Shown piece by piece: positions 33,783 to 45,662 of a DNA stretch of 64,000 nt; within the stretch, counting starts at the first letter, position 1, and each line of letters begins with the position of its first letter. This DNA comes from Lasioglossum baleicum (taxonomy: Eukaryota > Arthropoda > Insecta > Hymenoptera > Halictidae). Location of the stretch: positions 5,138,501 through 5,202,500 of the forward strand of contig NC_134948.1 of assembly GCF_051020765.1 (NCBI RefSeq), read 5' to 3'. The notes beneath the pieces are model-generated. The model saw only the letters and a program-made list of their open reading frames with translations. It was not told the DNA's origin and ran no database searches. The position numbers and the translations under genes were made by a program.

Positions 33783-36700
33783 CTAGTATAAGTTGATTTT
33801 CTTTGTGATTACTTTGCGACACATGTGGCAAGTTTTCAACGGATTAGCGCAATGTTCGCAGGCTCCGTGGCCGCAGAGGAAGGCGACGTTGCGTCGACGC
33901 TCCATACAGATGCTGCACATGTTGGCTTCCTCTAGATCGGCTACCCTGGTCTCCAAGTAACGAAGTCGCTCCAGATCCTTATCTTTTTCTCTCTCCTTCT
34001 CTTCATTCTCTTCTTTCTTCTTATCTTCTAGCGCAGGATCCTTTACCTTCTCCTCCGGCTTCGCTAAGGAATTCTCGCCAGCCGCCGATTGACCGTCCAC
34101 ACCTAGGCAACGCATCGTCAATGATTATTTCAGATTCGATCATCAACATTGGAAAAGGTACCACCGAATTACCTGGAATCGCCTGCGTCTTGGCAATTCC
34201 ATGTCCGCAATGGGCACAGTTAATGATCGCGATGCTACTACTAGGACTAAACCCGTTCCCATCGTCGGTCGCATTCGTTACTATACCTAAACAACCGTGG
34301 CACTCGGCAATTTCACTGGAGCCGGTGATCCCGCCCTTCCTAGGCTCGCGCACTGTCTCGGTCTGCGGCGCGGACTCTATCTGGTACGTAGAAGACTGCG
34401 ACGCGGGAGGATTCTCTATTCTGCGGTGCACAAACAGTATGTCGTTTAACTTCCCTTAGAAGTAAATATTCAAATCTGCCGCGCTTTGATTGCGGCTCTA
34501 CGATGGTTAGCTTCTACGTACTCTAACTGGGTTCTGTGGCTTTGGTATTGGTAGCAGCGCAGTAGATCGGCGTACGGTGCGAGCTGAGGATCCATCTCGA
34601 GAAGATCCAGAGGCGTTTTGCTTTTCGAGTTTCTAGCGTGCTCCAGAAGGGAGCAGACGCTGTCGACGCTCACTAGAAAACAAGCCAACGCCAGCTCAGT
34701 CTTGATGCCCTGTCTAGCCAAGTTCTGCCATATCTGAAACGTAGCATCGTGTTGAAATAAAAGAGAGGGACACGAACACGCGAAAAGCACGGTGGTAAAA
34801 CTCACAGCATAAATGAGCGGTGAGTCTCGACAACTCTCCGGCGTAGGGACAACGTTCGTTTGATTCGGACTCTTGACCACAGCGATATGTAGGACTGTGT
34901 CGCCGCTGGTGTCCGTGCAGGAGATGTCGGCGTTGTGTTGCACCAGCAGCTCCACCAGAGCCCAGTGACCCTGCGACGTGGCCAAGTGCAACGGCGTCTG
35001 GCGACGATTGTTACGCAAATCGACTTTCGCATTACCGCCATTCGGGGAAAGAAGTATTGCTGCAACATCTCTGTGGCCGTTCAAGGCCGCTAGGTGCAGC
35101 GCCGCGAAACCGTCGTCTTTCTTCACGTCTACCAGGTGCCTCGCTCGCGTCACCAACTTCTCGGTCGCGCTGTACAAACAAAAAAGTAAGTGTTTGTGCT
35201 TCACAAACGCATTGCATACACCAACGTATACGTACTGAGCATTGCCCTTCAAGGCAGCGTGATGTACTACGTTGAAGCCTCGCTTGTTCTTCAAGGTAAA
35301 GTCCACCGTTTCGCAGGAGCAGAGCGCATCAATGATATCCAGGGCGTCTTTCCCTATAGCGTCCTTGCCGACGGCGTCGTGCAACGCGGTGTCCCCGTAC
35401 GAATCTTGCAGATTAACGTCACAGTGGTGGCGTAACAGGACTTTTACGCACTGCGCGTGCTTCTTGTTGACGGCGACGTGCAGCGCGCTGCACTTGCCGT
35501 TGTTCACGGCGTTGATCGGAGCACCGCGCGACAACAGCAACTCCATGATCTCTGGTTGATTGCTGCGCAATGAAAACACATGGTTTTTCAATCGGTGTTC
35601 GTCGCGTGGACGTTGTTAGTTGGATCGTTGCGTTTCCAACAAACCCGAATGCAGCGTAATGAAGAGGCGTGTCTCCGTCCTCGTCCACTGCACGCAACGA
35701 TGCACAAGCATCTAGAAGAAGGATACAGAGATCCCGTTGTCCTTGGTGCGCCGCAACCTGCAGACAGGTCTTCTTTCCGCCACCGGGACCGCCGGCTCTC
35801 GCGTCCACTCTGCCAGGATATTTCTTCAGGAACTCCTGAACAGCAGACACAGCAGCTTCTCCCCTAACCGCGTCTCTCAATAATTTCTCGACCTCTGTGT
35901 CCACACCCTCGCCTGAAGAAATGATCAATCAGAAAGCCAATCGATTAAAACTAGCAAGAGTTTTCGAAAGCGATCGTAAAGTCAAACATACTCGACCAGT
36001 CTCTACTTCTGCCCGCTTCATCCGGAACGGATGCAGTCTCGGTTCCTGGAGGAACCAGAGTGACACTTAGCGGATTGTACGTCCACGTGTGACCATCCAA
36101 GGCTACTCGCAAATCCCCGTCGGAGTATATCTTGATTACTTTCCCCGTTTTCCCGAGGGCGTTCTTCATAACGTCTATCCATTCTCCGTGACCTCGTTGG
36201 TAAAGCTTCACGGCGGTCAAATCGGTTTTCACTCGGACTATATCGCCTAGGGAAAACGTGTCTTTACACGTGACCTTTGTCAGCGCTGCCGGATGAAAAG
36301 TCCATCTATTGTTGCATTCCTCGAACTGCACGCGAACATCTCCTTTGTCTGTGATCCGGTGTACCTTGCCAACCTGAGCGTGCAATCGTAGAAATTAGGC
36401 GGTCGAATCGAACTCTAAACGCAAAATATATTTTCGTCGGTTCTATACCTTCCCTATGTACTCGGCCATACGTGGGTTCCAACCACCGTGGCCTTCCTGC
36501 ATCTCTTTCAGTGTTTCCACGTCGACCAATACTTTGATTTTATCCCCAACGATGAACGTCGAGTTACACGGACTAGACGTAATGCAAGCAATAGTATTCC
36601 TGGTTGGCGTCGAGCTACTCCCGTTCTCGGACACCGTCATTACAGGTTGGCCAAGGATTGGAAGATGCTCTTTGTAATACATGCCGTTCGTGGCTTCCTC

Positions 36701-37519
36701 TACATAACTCAAATCCACGCAACCCTTATACCCGAGTCTGTACACGTTTGTGCTTCCCGTCGACCAAGTCACAGTCGCCACAGATCGACTGCTTTCGTTG
36801 TCCCAGCCACGTATTTCCATGACTCTACCAGTTTTTCCTGGAATATCGAGCAAATCGATCGAATCATGGAACTTTCCGGTCCAGTACAAAGCTTATAGTA
36901 CCTGCTCCACCATCTTGGTTTCCCCATTCCCAGTCTGGACCGCGAACAACCTTAGCCCCCATAAATATCCCCTTCAAAGGTATTTTAGTACAGCCTTTTC
37001 TCTGAGTTAGTTGGACCCTATGAAATCCATTATAAATTAATCCTGCTATTTATTACGAAACAGTTTGAGTAATATCGAAAGGACCAACCCGACGGAGTTA
37101 GCCGTCTGAAATCTTTGGAAGGTGTGACTCAAGTCGTGCACATCGGCCATGTAACACTGAGTGCACAGATCGTAATCAGGGCACTGGGCACACTTCCATC
37201 TGATGCCGATTATCCCGTGTCTTTTACATCCATCACAGATAATGTTGGCGTGTTTAACACCGGTGGCTGCATTGTCGAATACCAGCAGATCGTAAGCTCC
37301 TTGGTATCCGATTCTGTAATTACTTCTCGAGCCATGGTCCCACTCGACTATGACCGTTTTATCCGGAGTTCTCTCCAAAGGATTCGGACTAGAAGCCGAA
37401 TTCCCCGAAGAGGGTGGTTTGCCAATTTCTACGACTGTTCCGGCATGGCCCTCTCCGCCGTCTTGGTCGTCCCAGTTCCAATCTCGTCCACGGACCACCC
37501 TCAGACCAACTTCTAACAT
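33783..37519 (-). CDS. mib2: E3 ubiquitin-protein ligase mind bomb 2, complete
   Basis: A RING E3 ligase that ubiquitinates Notch ligands to promote their endocytosis; in flies Mib2 supports muscle integrity. Ten phase-consistent exons, 5' to 3' on the minus strand: 37519-37089, 37017-36902, 36837-36449, 36373-35992, 35912-35645, 35562-35236, 35169-34806, 34733-34522, 34420-34173, 34102-33783. They give 1018 residues (human Mib2 1013). Domains: Mib/Herc2 about 1-75 (RVVRGRDWNWDDQDGGEG), ZZ zinc finger with C95, C98, C110, C113, C119, C122, H129, H132, and a second Mib/Herc2 (GAKVVRGPDWEWGNQDGG). Then come two Mib repeats (EGHGGWNPRMAEYIGK and RGHGEWIDVMKNALGK), ankyrin repeats in exons 5-7, a degenerate first RING-like C-x2-C pair, a Lys/Glu coiled coil and an intact C-terminal RING (from C975). 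The start ATG at 37519 aligns with the family start; a longer frame upstream lacks an ATG. Confidence 0.95.
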
Positions 37520-39479
37520 CTCAGAGTACACTGAATTCCGTATGTGACCCTTGAACAATTCAATTCGAATGAGAACGTTAATCGCGGGTGTAAGACGCCT
37601 GTTGTTTACAGAATTATTAGAATAAGTTGTTAACGATCGGACAAATAGAGCGAAACGATAGTATTTACATGGATATCAGTACGCGGATTGTTACGAGATA
37701 TTTTCTTTCTGTTTGTATCTTGTTTTCGATTAGGCGACGATGACGTACCTGAAACTGTCGACTTTGGCATGGGATTTCTTATGAATCATATGCGCTCGTG
37801 CGATTTTTCACGTATATAGTCCTGCGAACATCTTTTCCAAACGAAAACGGTGCAGTTCGAACGTGCATCAATAGGAATGCCGGTGAACATGCATGGCAAT
37901 TAAACGACATCGTTAGTAAGGATTACGGTGGTTCATCCTGATGGGATTCTGTGTCCGTGTCAACGCTCGTCGAAGGCGCCTCTTTCGAGCGATGGCCGAG
38001 CTAATGGAAACTGGACCTGGACGCCGTATGTTTTCTTCTCGGTGGAAATGTTTCCGTGCGTTTACGCTCCTCGGTGGAACGTTAAACAACCATCAAATTA
38101 TGTGTTGCGATCACTCTGTCCCGGACACCGGATTTCTGGTAAATCGTGCACACTGTTCTCCGTTCTACACATACGTGTGTAAAACAGTGTAAAACTATTC
38201 ACATGCACGATCCACGCGAGTACGAGATCTCCGACCCCAGCCAATTCCAACCAAAAGAAAATACTTTTTCCTTGAACTCGATCCTTTCGTCTACGACTTC
38301 TAAATACGTTTTCCACGTTCTCGCCGTGCGATACTCTTCTCGATGAATCAGAATCATTCTCCACACCATAGTCGAAAGCGTAAATAAATAGTGTGAATGC
38401 TCTGCGAGAGAGAGTAAGAGACATATATACATATATATGCATAAATAGGGTGCTTGACTACATATCTATTTACATAAGTATCATAACGAATAATGAACAT
38501 AAATTTTTGATACTTCGACATCTGCCGGATTTTTCGTCGTGATAACCTAAAATTCCATGGAGAAAGCTTCTTGTCCTATTTTTAGGTTCACCTGGTGGCC
38601 ATTTCGAGGTCTTCGCTTATATATATACATTTTAAATGGCGACAGATAATTATTTTGGTTCGATTCATGGGAAGCATTGAAGATAAAGAATCGAACGTGT
38701 TCGCGTAAAGCTGATGCGAAATACGCTGTCACATTTGGTGTTTGTACGATATTATATTCGCAAATCAAATGAATGATCTATGGATCATATCCAGGGATGT
38801 CTATGGGTGGGGCCCCCCGCACGCCATTTTCTCTCTCTGTACAGATCATTGAAAATTACGCGGAAATTTTTCGTTACTCAAATCAATTTTCTCGTAATGT
38901 TAGTGCGCAGTGCGCAGTGGTGTGTATATAGTTTGAATTTGCCTGTACATGATTGTTAACATGTACCTGTCGTTTTTATTGTAAGACACAATGTAATTTC
39001 CAAGTTTACCGACAATCGATAACCGTGTTATCCCCAATGGTAGGTGTCTCTGTCGGAAAGTTTTGATAACGGTTTGAGGTTTATCCGCTGTACGAATCCC
39101 GTAAGGGACAGCAGATGATTCTTGCCAGAACTTGCATTGTGTCTTATGGGAAAAACGGCAAGAATCATTCGCGTCCGAATAGAAAATAATATTTCAATAT
39201 TTTGTGGTTGAAATTGGAAATGCATGCTTGCTCGGACTTAATTTTTAAGGGACAATATGCGCTTTATGGTGCATTGCTACTTGAAAACGAAAAAAATCCA
39301 CAATTGCAGTGAATGATTTGAATTGTTAGTTCTGCAGGAAACGGAACCGGAAGCGTGTATAGTAACGAGAGATGTTTTCTATACGGAGCTCGCTTATTAT
39401 TGTTATTCATCTGTCAACGCTCGCCAGAATTTCTCGCGCAAGGAGTGAACACATTTATATATATATACAACAAAATATA
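37520..39479. other. mib2 5' flank and intergenic spacer
   Basis: No supported exon. It should hold the mib2 promoter and any non-coding 5' exon. A TATACATATATATGCATA run occurs at about 38422-38440. Confidence 0.45.
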
Positions 39480-39485
39480 TTTATT
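39480..39485 (-). terminator. Poly(A) signal overlapping the CNTD1 stop codon
   Basis: On the minus strand the stop codon TAA (39483-39481) is embedded in AATAAA (39485-39480), reading GAATAAATA. If used, the 3'UTR would be only about 15-30 bases. Confidence 0.4.
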
Positions 39486-40673
39486 CTTGAATTGCCAGTA
39501 CAAGAAGAATATTAGCCATGTCCCATATATTATCCGATTCTATGTCCACCAACTCTGATATCTTCGAAGCGGTAATTTTCGCTGTTTCGGCTTCTACGTA
39601 GACGAAAAATGTTGCACAGAGGACAATCGAAGCTCCTAGAAATAATACATTTGATTCTAAACTCATGAGATTCCTCTTCTCGTGGTCAGTCTTCGCTATT
39701 CGTCCTTGAAGCAAACACTGCAGATGGGAATATAACTTTTCTCTCTACAAACAAATTCGTTCTTCTGTGATTAATTACGCGACAACGCGATATACATATA
39801 GGAAATAATAATTAATTTGTACCTGCAGATAAACTAAATCCAATAAAGTTATAGTTAAATCCTGCACGTTAGGCATGTTTCTCAAACCTGTTGCAGCTAG
39901 AAGCACTTCTATACAGTTCAATGGAGTACAAAATGGTACTTTGAATCCTACCATTTGAAATACTTTGAATTCTGATGAGGAAATAATGCTCTGGCTATAG
40001 TCAGACTTTTTATCTATCCACCGTAAAATATGATGTACCTAAACGAAATATGTATGCTTTAAAATGTTCAAAGCCATTCTATGTAATTCGTATGATAAAG
40101 TGTATACACATACTTGAGTAACTCCCAAGTTCTTAGAATATGAATCCATCTTGCTAGCCAACTGCAAGCAAGATATTAGATACAATTTCGATTGGCTGGA
40201 GATCCTTTTGCAGACTTCTCTCCAAGAAGTTTCTGTATGGTCAGTGGTCTCAGCTTTATACACTTCCCAAAAATAATTGCACATGAATCTATCGTACAAA
40301 TGAATGGTAATGTATTTGGCATCTGGGCCCAAATCTAAATGCTCTGTTATTTGAAAAATTGCGCTGACGATCGGAGGCGGTATCGCTGCACGAATAATTA
40401 TTAAATCCATAACATAAAGAAACGTGCAATCCACATTTGCTGCTTAATGAATAGCCATTAATAATTACCTACAAAAGGCATGTAAAATTTATCGTTGTTT
40501 CGAACGCGACTCTCTTCCTGTTTAACGACCGTTCGAAGATCCTCTAACCAGTCATCGAGCAGAGGTTCTACATAATGAGAATACATATTTGTTTCAGAAT
40601 TCTTTCAAAAAGGTCTCATTCGTGCTTTATCTTTATTTTGATAATTACCGATGTAGGCAGAATCGAAGTCCAT
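39481..40673 (-). CDS. CNTD1: Cyclin N-terminal domain-containing protein 1-like
   Basis: CNTD1 (COSA-1 in nematodes) is a cyclin-fold protein needed to mature designated meiotic crossovers. Five exons on the minus strand: 40673-40649, 40567-40469, 40385-40114, 40038-39823, 39744-39481. Phases agree and the product is 291 residues (human 330). An in-frame TAG directly precedes the ACG before the ATG, which supports this start. The cyclin box lies mainly in exons 3-4 (ISSQSKLYLISCLQLASKMD and EFKVFQMVGFKVPFCTPL, then LTITLLDLVYLQREKLY). These align with human LVSCVQLASKL, LKSLNFRINLPTPL and LTLLDLVYLLHEPIY. The C-terminus has a hydrophobic helix (VLFLGASIVLCATFFVY) that matches the buried cyclin helix of the family, so it is not taken as a membrane anchor. 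Two CCAAT boxes lie 160-210 bp upstream. Confidence 0.85.
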
Positions 40674-40833
40674 CGTCTAAATATTGTTCTAGTAAGGAGT
40701 AATCTTTTGAACGATAGAAAAAAAATGTTTTTGAGTCAAAGCCGAATAAATATCCTCGAATCCAAATAAGAATGTACTTACTAGCCGACGAATTTGAGAC
40801 TCTACTGCGCATATGACTCTAACGGAACTCGTT

Positions 40834-40883
40834 CATTGGCTAATCCCCCTACTCGTACTTCGCCGACCACGCGATCATTGGCT
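40834..40883 (-). promoter_or_regulatory. Two CCAAT boxes upstream of CNTD1
   Basis: The minus strand carries AGCCAATGA twice (at about 40834-40841 and 40876-40883), 43 bp apart and 160-210 bp upstream of the CNTD1 ATG. This is typical NF-Y spacing for a CpG/CCAAT promoter. Assignment to CNTD1 is inferred from position. Confidence 0.45.
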
Positions 40884-40919
40884 GACGCCATGAATTTTAT
40901 GACTGACGCGCAATAACCA

Positions 40920-41242
40920 GTGTTGTGAGATATGGTACGGGAAAACTCGCGCATGCGCGACGATTCCAGCGTCACTGAAGTACGAAATCGGACACCTTGG
41001 TTGCCCCGCATAGCTTCGCACAATCTTTTCTTCTCGATTTTCATGTTATATTAAAATTTGATGTGTATGTACACATGTAATATATAAATATATTCTAATT
41101 GAGATCTATGTGCGTCATCCGGTTTCCCGGCAGTAACAGTTCGCCCCAACTTGCCCCACAAGCTACGGACTGTAGAACGCATGCAGATACGTTCCTGGAT
41201 TCGCCGTGCATGCGCGAGTTTTCCCGTACCATCTCACAACAG
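40920..41242. repeat. Inverted ~45-bp repeat with GCGCATGCGC-type core
   Basis: Bases 40920-40967 read in reverse complement match 41197-41242 at about 40 of 45 positions. The shared core is GCATGCGCGAGTTTTCCCGT followed by ACCAT and CTCACAAC. The arms are separated by about 230 bp. TGCGCATGCGCA is the consensus for NRF1/EWG-type factors. Confidence 0.6.
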
Positions 41243-41390
41243 TGGCAACAACATGCGCAGAACGAGTACATTCTTATTTGGACTCAAGTAGAATCAATCG
41301 TGACATGTGACGCAATCTATCATCGGTTACAGTAAAGAGGCACACGAACGAATACATTAGTCACTACAATTTCTAGAATTACGAAAACAT

Positions 41391-41396
41391 TTTATT
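41391..41396 (-). terminator. Candidate TSR1 poly(A) signal
   Basis: AATAAA on the minus strand, 60 bp past the TSR1 stop codon. Confidence 0.5.
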
Positions 41397-41455
41397 TTAC
41401 AATATTCGCTGCACGGATGTTCGAATGTACATCGAAATACTAGATAACATCAATT

Positions 41456-44400
41456 TTAATCCACATTCATGTCGCTTTCTTCTTTATCGGACGAACGCGT
41501 TAATAACAACGGTTCGTACGTCCATTTTGGAAAGACTCGTTTGTACAAATTCATCAAAATCGTGTCCTGCGACTTCAGCTGGCCGTTAAACACGCACTTC
41601 ATGTGACCGTGCGTACCTAAACATGGGAAGTAATTTACAGTGAATCATATTTAATTAGCAAACGTGTGCTAAGTATAAAATATATGTTCGTAACATGTTG
41701 CAATTTACCTAGTGGGTCTTTGATGTGTCCTCTGCGGCCATACTTCGTCCGTAATTCAACTGGCTTGAACCAATTTATATCTTCCCGGTGAAAGAACATA
41801 AATCTTACAACAGCTGATCGTTTATGCACTTTGAAGGGGTGACCGCTGAGAACAACCCTCTTCACGATGATTCTGTCTGGATTTGTAGACAACACGCCGC
41901 CAGTTGCTATCAGCTCCTGTTCACATATCATATATTATACATTATTAGTTAATTCGACGAATGATTAGAGATGACCGTTATGAGTTCTTACCAACGATCC
42001 ATTTAATCTTTCAAGATAGCATAAAACTGGACACGGCGGGAAAGTGATCGGCGCGTACATGCTTGCCACGAGAGTCATCTCTGGTCGAAAGTATCGCTCA
42101 TACTGAAACAAATGGTAAATCTTAGGGATAACGACAATACACGTAGACCTCGAAGAAACCCACCTTATGCTTGTTCCCATTCGTGTGCTGACTAAATACC
42201 GGACACGCGGTGAATCTTCTGAACCCGCATTGAAATATTAATTGCTCTTTCGATTTCATTGGTTGCATGCTAAGGTTCGTATGTTTTAGCACAACGTTTA
42301 GAAGAGACATTTTATGTTCGTTGGGCAGTAAACCGAAGACTATCAATGGACGATTGTCCAGGGCACAGAATGCAGTGAAAAGGTCTCGTCTAACGTTCGC
42401 AACGTGGATCTTGATGTACCAGCCAGGCTGTAATAAACAATATACACATATGTAAATTTATACACATTCAAATTTATTGGATAGTGTCATCGATCAATTT
42501 ACCATAGCCCCTTCTACTTCTTGTGATTCTTTGAATACACGTTTCCTTGTCCTATCAAAGTTTTCGAACTGGAAGATTCGAGCGTAATCGAGGGGGAGAT
42601 TTTCCTTTGGATCCCACGGACTCATTCTGAACGACTCCAATCCACGATACTTCTGGAATCGAATTCTCGCTGGCATGTCCTGCGGCGTGTCCACCTCGTC
42701 GGGGAATTGTGCATCCAGTTTTGCCACTGCATTTGGAACATAGTTTCGCTTAATTGCACAAATTCAAACAAACGATGTACAGCGAGTCCTCGACTTACGC
42801 GGATTCTTAGGATTAACCGCGTAAGTCGAGGACTTACTGTATCCGCCAATGCGACAAACATACATTTCAGTTTTTCTATGGTCGCTTTCTCCTCTATCAT
42901 ATCCATATCCTGATCATATTTTTGCTCGTCCGGAGCGGCTTCCGAAACTGTAATCGTCTCGTATTCCTCCTCGTTTTCTCCTGCTTCTTCGTCACTGTCT
43001 TCCTGAGACTTTGCTTCGTCCACAGACATACCATTCTCCGATCCCTCGTCCGAATATTCATCGTCCATTTCCTCTGAAATATCATATATTTATTAAAAAT
43101 GTACTATACATTGTTTAGTCGAAGAGGTACCTCCATCTTCGTCAGGGATCCAAGCTGCCTGATATTCGGACGTTCCCTTGGGCACTTTCTTCAGAATTTT
43201 CTTCTTTCTAGAGGCGTCAGCCTGGGCCATTTCTTCTTCCGTGGGCCACGTTTGTTCAGCGTCCATGGGATCAGGAGTATTCTCACTGTCTAGAGATTCC
43301 TAGACAAGCAAAACTATATGTTTAATTTATTTTATACGACATTAATATGTCGTTCTTGTTTCTGTAATTACTTGTTTCTTTGGATCCGCGCGATCAAGAA
43401 ACCTGATCCATTCTGGTTCTTCGTCCATCGCGTCGCCGCGTTTTCTCTGCTTCGTTTCCAGCGGATATGGATCTGTAGGAGAATCGATCTGTGACATTTG
43501 AAAATCTCCAAGTCCAGGTATGTGTATTAATCCATTGACTGATAGGGGTATCCCTCTCAGATATCCTGATACCATGAGAGTGCCCACATCGGTAGCGACC
43601 TAAATAACACGAAAAATTGCTTGTCGTTCACAGTTACAGTTTTGTTCTCGCAAAAGATAATTAATCTCCAGCTCACCTCGTCAGAGTTGAACTTTATTTC
43701 TTCTGCCAATAAGTGTGGCCTTTTATGCTTGTATGCTACCGTTCTCTGTTTCTGAGAGCCGATTCGTTTTAGAACGTTCAAGGCATCCGTAGCTGTATCC
43801 AATTGAAAAATTTTTTCTTCTGGAAGCCACTTCTCGATCGCTGCCTGTACACGGTTCTTACAATCTTGACGTTTCTGCAGACAAATTCACGGAAATAATT
43901 AACATCACACTTTACACCAACTGGTGGGATCAGATTCAGTATAATACCTTTATGTGAAGATTCTCAAGATTTGTCAATGCGACTACCGCAGTAGTCAATC
44001 CTTGAGCAACACAAGACATGATGATTTCTTGTCCCCAATCATCAATAATTTCATCTCCTTGACCGTTTAGAGTAGAAACAACGAAAAGAACGGTCGTGGC
44101 TACCTTTGTTGCATCCAATGTAGCAAATACATTACCAACAGGTGGTATAATAATGGAGAACCGTTGCTTGAATCTCGGTACACTGTCGCAAACAATTTAA
44201 CGATTGATTACTTTGTATTTTTGGCAGTACAATTTAGAATTTTAGGTGGTGTACCTCATGTGAGTTGTGCCGCAAGGACTAGTAGTTACGTTTATAGTCT
44301 CGTCTGCGTTCGTTAGTACAGACAACACGTTCTGAACGTCTAAGCTCTCCTGCAGTGGAATGACACATACGAGTATCGGTGCGGAATGGGATCCTCCCAA

Positions 44401-45026
44401 ATCTCTTTTCTGTTGCAGGACATCTTCTCTCTTCCTTTTTCGAATTTGAGACGACTGGTGCCTTCGAGCTTCTTTCCCCAGGTTCTTGCGCACACGTTTC
44501 GACAAGGCTTTTACACTGACTTTGCCTATCGAATAACATACATATTGTACAATTCATATCGAGAGTTTGGATACCTCTCGTAGAACGGTACGTTTCTGAT
44601 ACAAAATATCACATATCTCGTGAAGTATCGACATTTCAATGACTCAGGGTTAGTACTTTTATACGTAGGATAATAAAAGGGATCGATATCGATTGATTTA
44701 ACAAACAAAATTGGGTTGCATTGAAAAATAAAGTGCAATTGCACCTGGCGGGTGCATCGGTGCATCCACATAAAAAATGAGGTCATAGTAAGTTAGGATG
44801 TATTAGGACGTATGATTTTTTCCTCTATTTTTTCCAAAATCACCCTGTATAATTGACTACAGGAAAATTTCGAGGAACATAACCCGAAACGGACACATCT
44901 AAAGATAACATTACCTTTAACATCGCTACTTATCGAGCCTTTGCTACGATGTCTTCCAGTTTTGTGTGCCTTGTTCGTCTGTTTAAATGCACCTGGTCTA
45001 TGTGCTTCTTGCTTCCCTATTGCCAT
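41456..45026 (-). CDS. TSR1: Pre-rRNA-processing protein TSR1, complete
   Basis: A GTPase-like but catalytically inactive nucleolar/cytoplasmic factor for 40S subunit maturation, related to Bms1. Twelve exons on the minus strand: 45026-44915, 44525-44255, 44182-43948, 43874-43677, 43599-43372, 43299-43131, 43073-42864, 42726-42503, 42427-42164, 42102-41992, 41916-41709, 41616-41456. All phases agree and the product is 796 residues (human 804). The N-terminus AFKQTNKAHKTGRHRSKG and the basic KALSKRVRKNLGKEARRHQS are hallmark TSR1 sequences. The centre contains GDFQMSQIDSPTDPYPL, an acidic stretch (exon 7), and QFPDEVDTPQDMPARIRFQK. The C-terminal barrel has HCGFRRF-like CGFRRFTACPVFSQHT, TLVASMYAPITFPPCPV and the near-invariant VVLSGHPFKVH, FKPVELRTKYGRRGHIKDPL and LYKRVFPKWTYEP. 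Intron 7 (42727-42863) carries a small palindromic MITE. Confidence 0.95.
42778..42841. mobile_element. Pogo/Tigger-like mini-MITE hairpin in a TSR1 intron
   Basis: Two 25-bp arms, TACAGCGAGTCCTCGACTTA and onward, are inverted with 23/25 identity around a 14-bp loop. The unit starts CAG, ends CTG and is flanked by TA on both sides. This matches the TA target site and CAGT..CCTCGA..TTA pattern of pogo/Tigger termini. It makes up about half of a 137-bp intron. Confidence 0.6.
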
Positions 45027-45257
45027 TTCGAACGATTTACTGGCAAACGTCTCCAAACACAACACCGAACACTCCCTGATAGCACAATTGACTCCACGGG
45101 GAGTGACGAAAACGCGCATAAGTTGACTCCACTTGGACAACCTGGAACCGTCTGGATGCAGCCCACGTGAAATGCAGCTTCTGCAGTCTAGCTGGAACGC
45201 CACTCTATCCTGGATTCCGCTTCCCCGCAAGATGGCAGCACGGTCGCACTGATTAAT

Positions 45258-45385
45258 GCGGCGAATGCCGTTATACAGGGCAGCGCCGTCGGTAAGGGCA
45301 GATCGCACTAATGTGGCAGATGTCGATAAAGTAGATTTCTATTGTACAAATATGTAGCAGTTTCCCTTTTTACCGACAATACTGA
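45258..45385 (-). repeat. Inverted copy A of the TSR1/NOP2 flanking repeat
   Basis: The + strand here (ATGCCGTTATACAGGGCAGC, then TACAAATATGTAGCAG and TTTTTACCGACAAT) aligns with the reverse complement of 54413-54541 along its whole length, at roughly 80 percent identity by eye. Confidence 0.7.
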
Positions 45386-45662
45386 TTTTTGAATGAATAT
45401 TCAGTCACATGCAAGGAGAGAAAACGAAAAAAAAATCTGTGCAAAATAAAAATTCTCTGCATCGATTGCAAGAGATGGAAGCTAAGATTAAAATGTCAAC
45501 ATGCAAAAAAAGACAAAGTGTCGTACAAGGGACAAGAAAATTTACTTTTTCTTATTTTTTAATACACCGCAGGGAGTTGGTAAAGACACATGGACAATGA
45601 CACAAGGAATATATATATAATAAATATTATAATTTTTTATTATTACTATGCTTTATTATTGG

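Larger units (their letters stand above)
40674..41455. other. CNTD1 upstream region / TSR1 3' flank
   Basis: Non-coding. It holds two CCAAT boxes and an inverted pair of ~45-bp sequences (40920-40967 and 41197-41242). The TSR1 poly(A) signal at 41391-41396 (minus) lies at its right edge. Confidence 0.6.

Noticed and set aside
34470..35591. A single 373-residue minus-strand ORF in the ankyrin region
   Set aside because: It runs through two short stopless introns (35170-35235 and 34734-34805) of mib2. Family alignment and GT-AG sites show that these parts are intronic by default.
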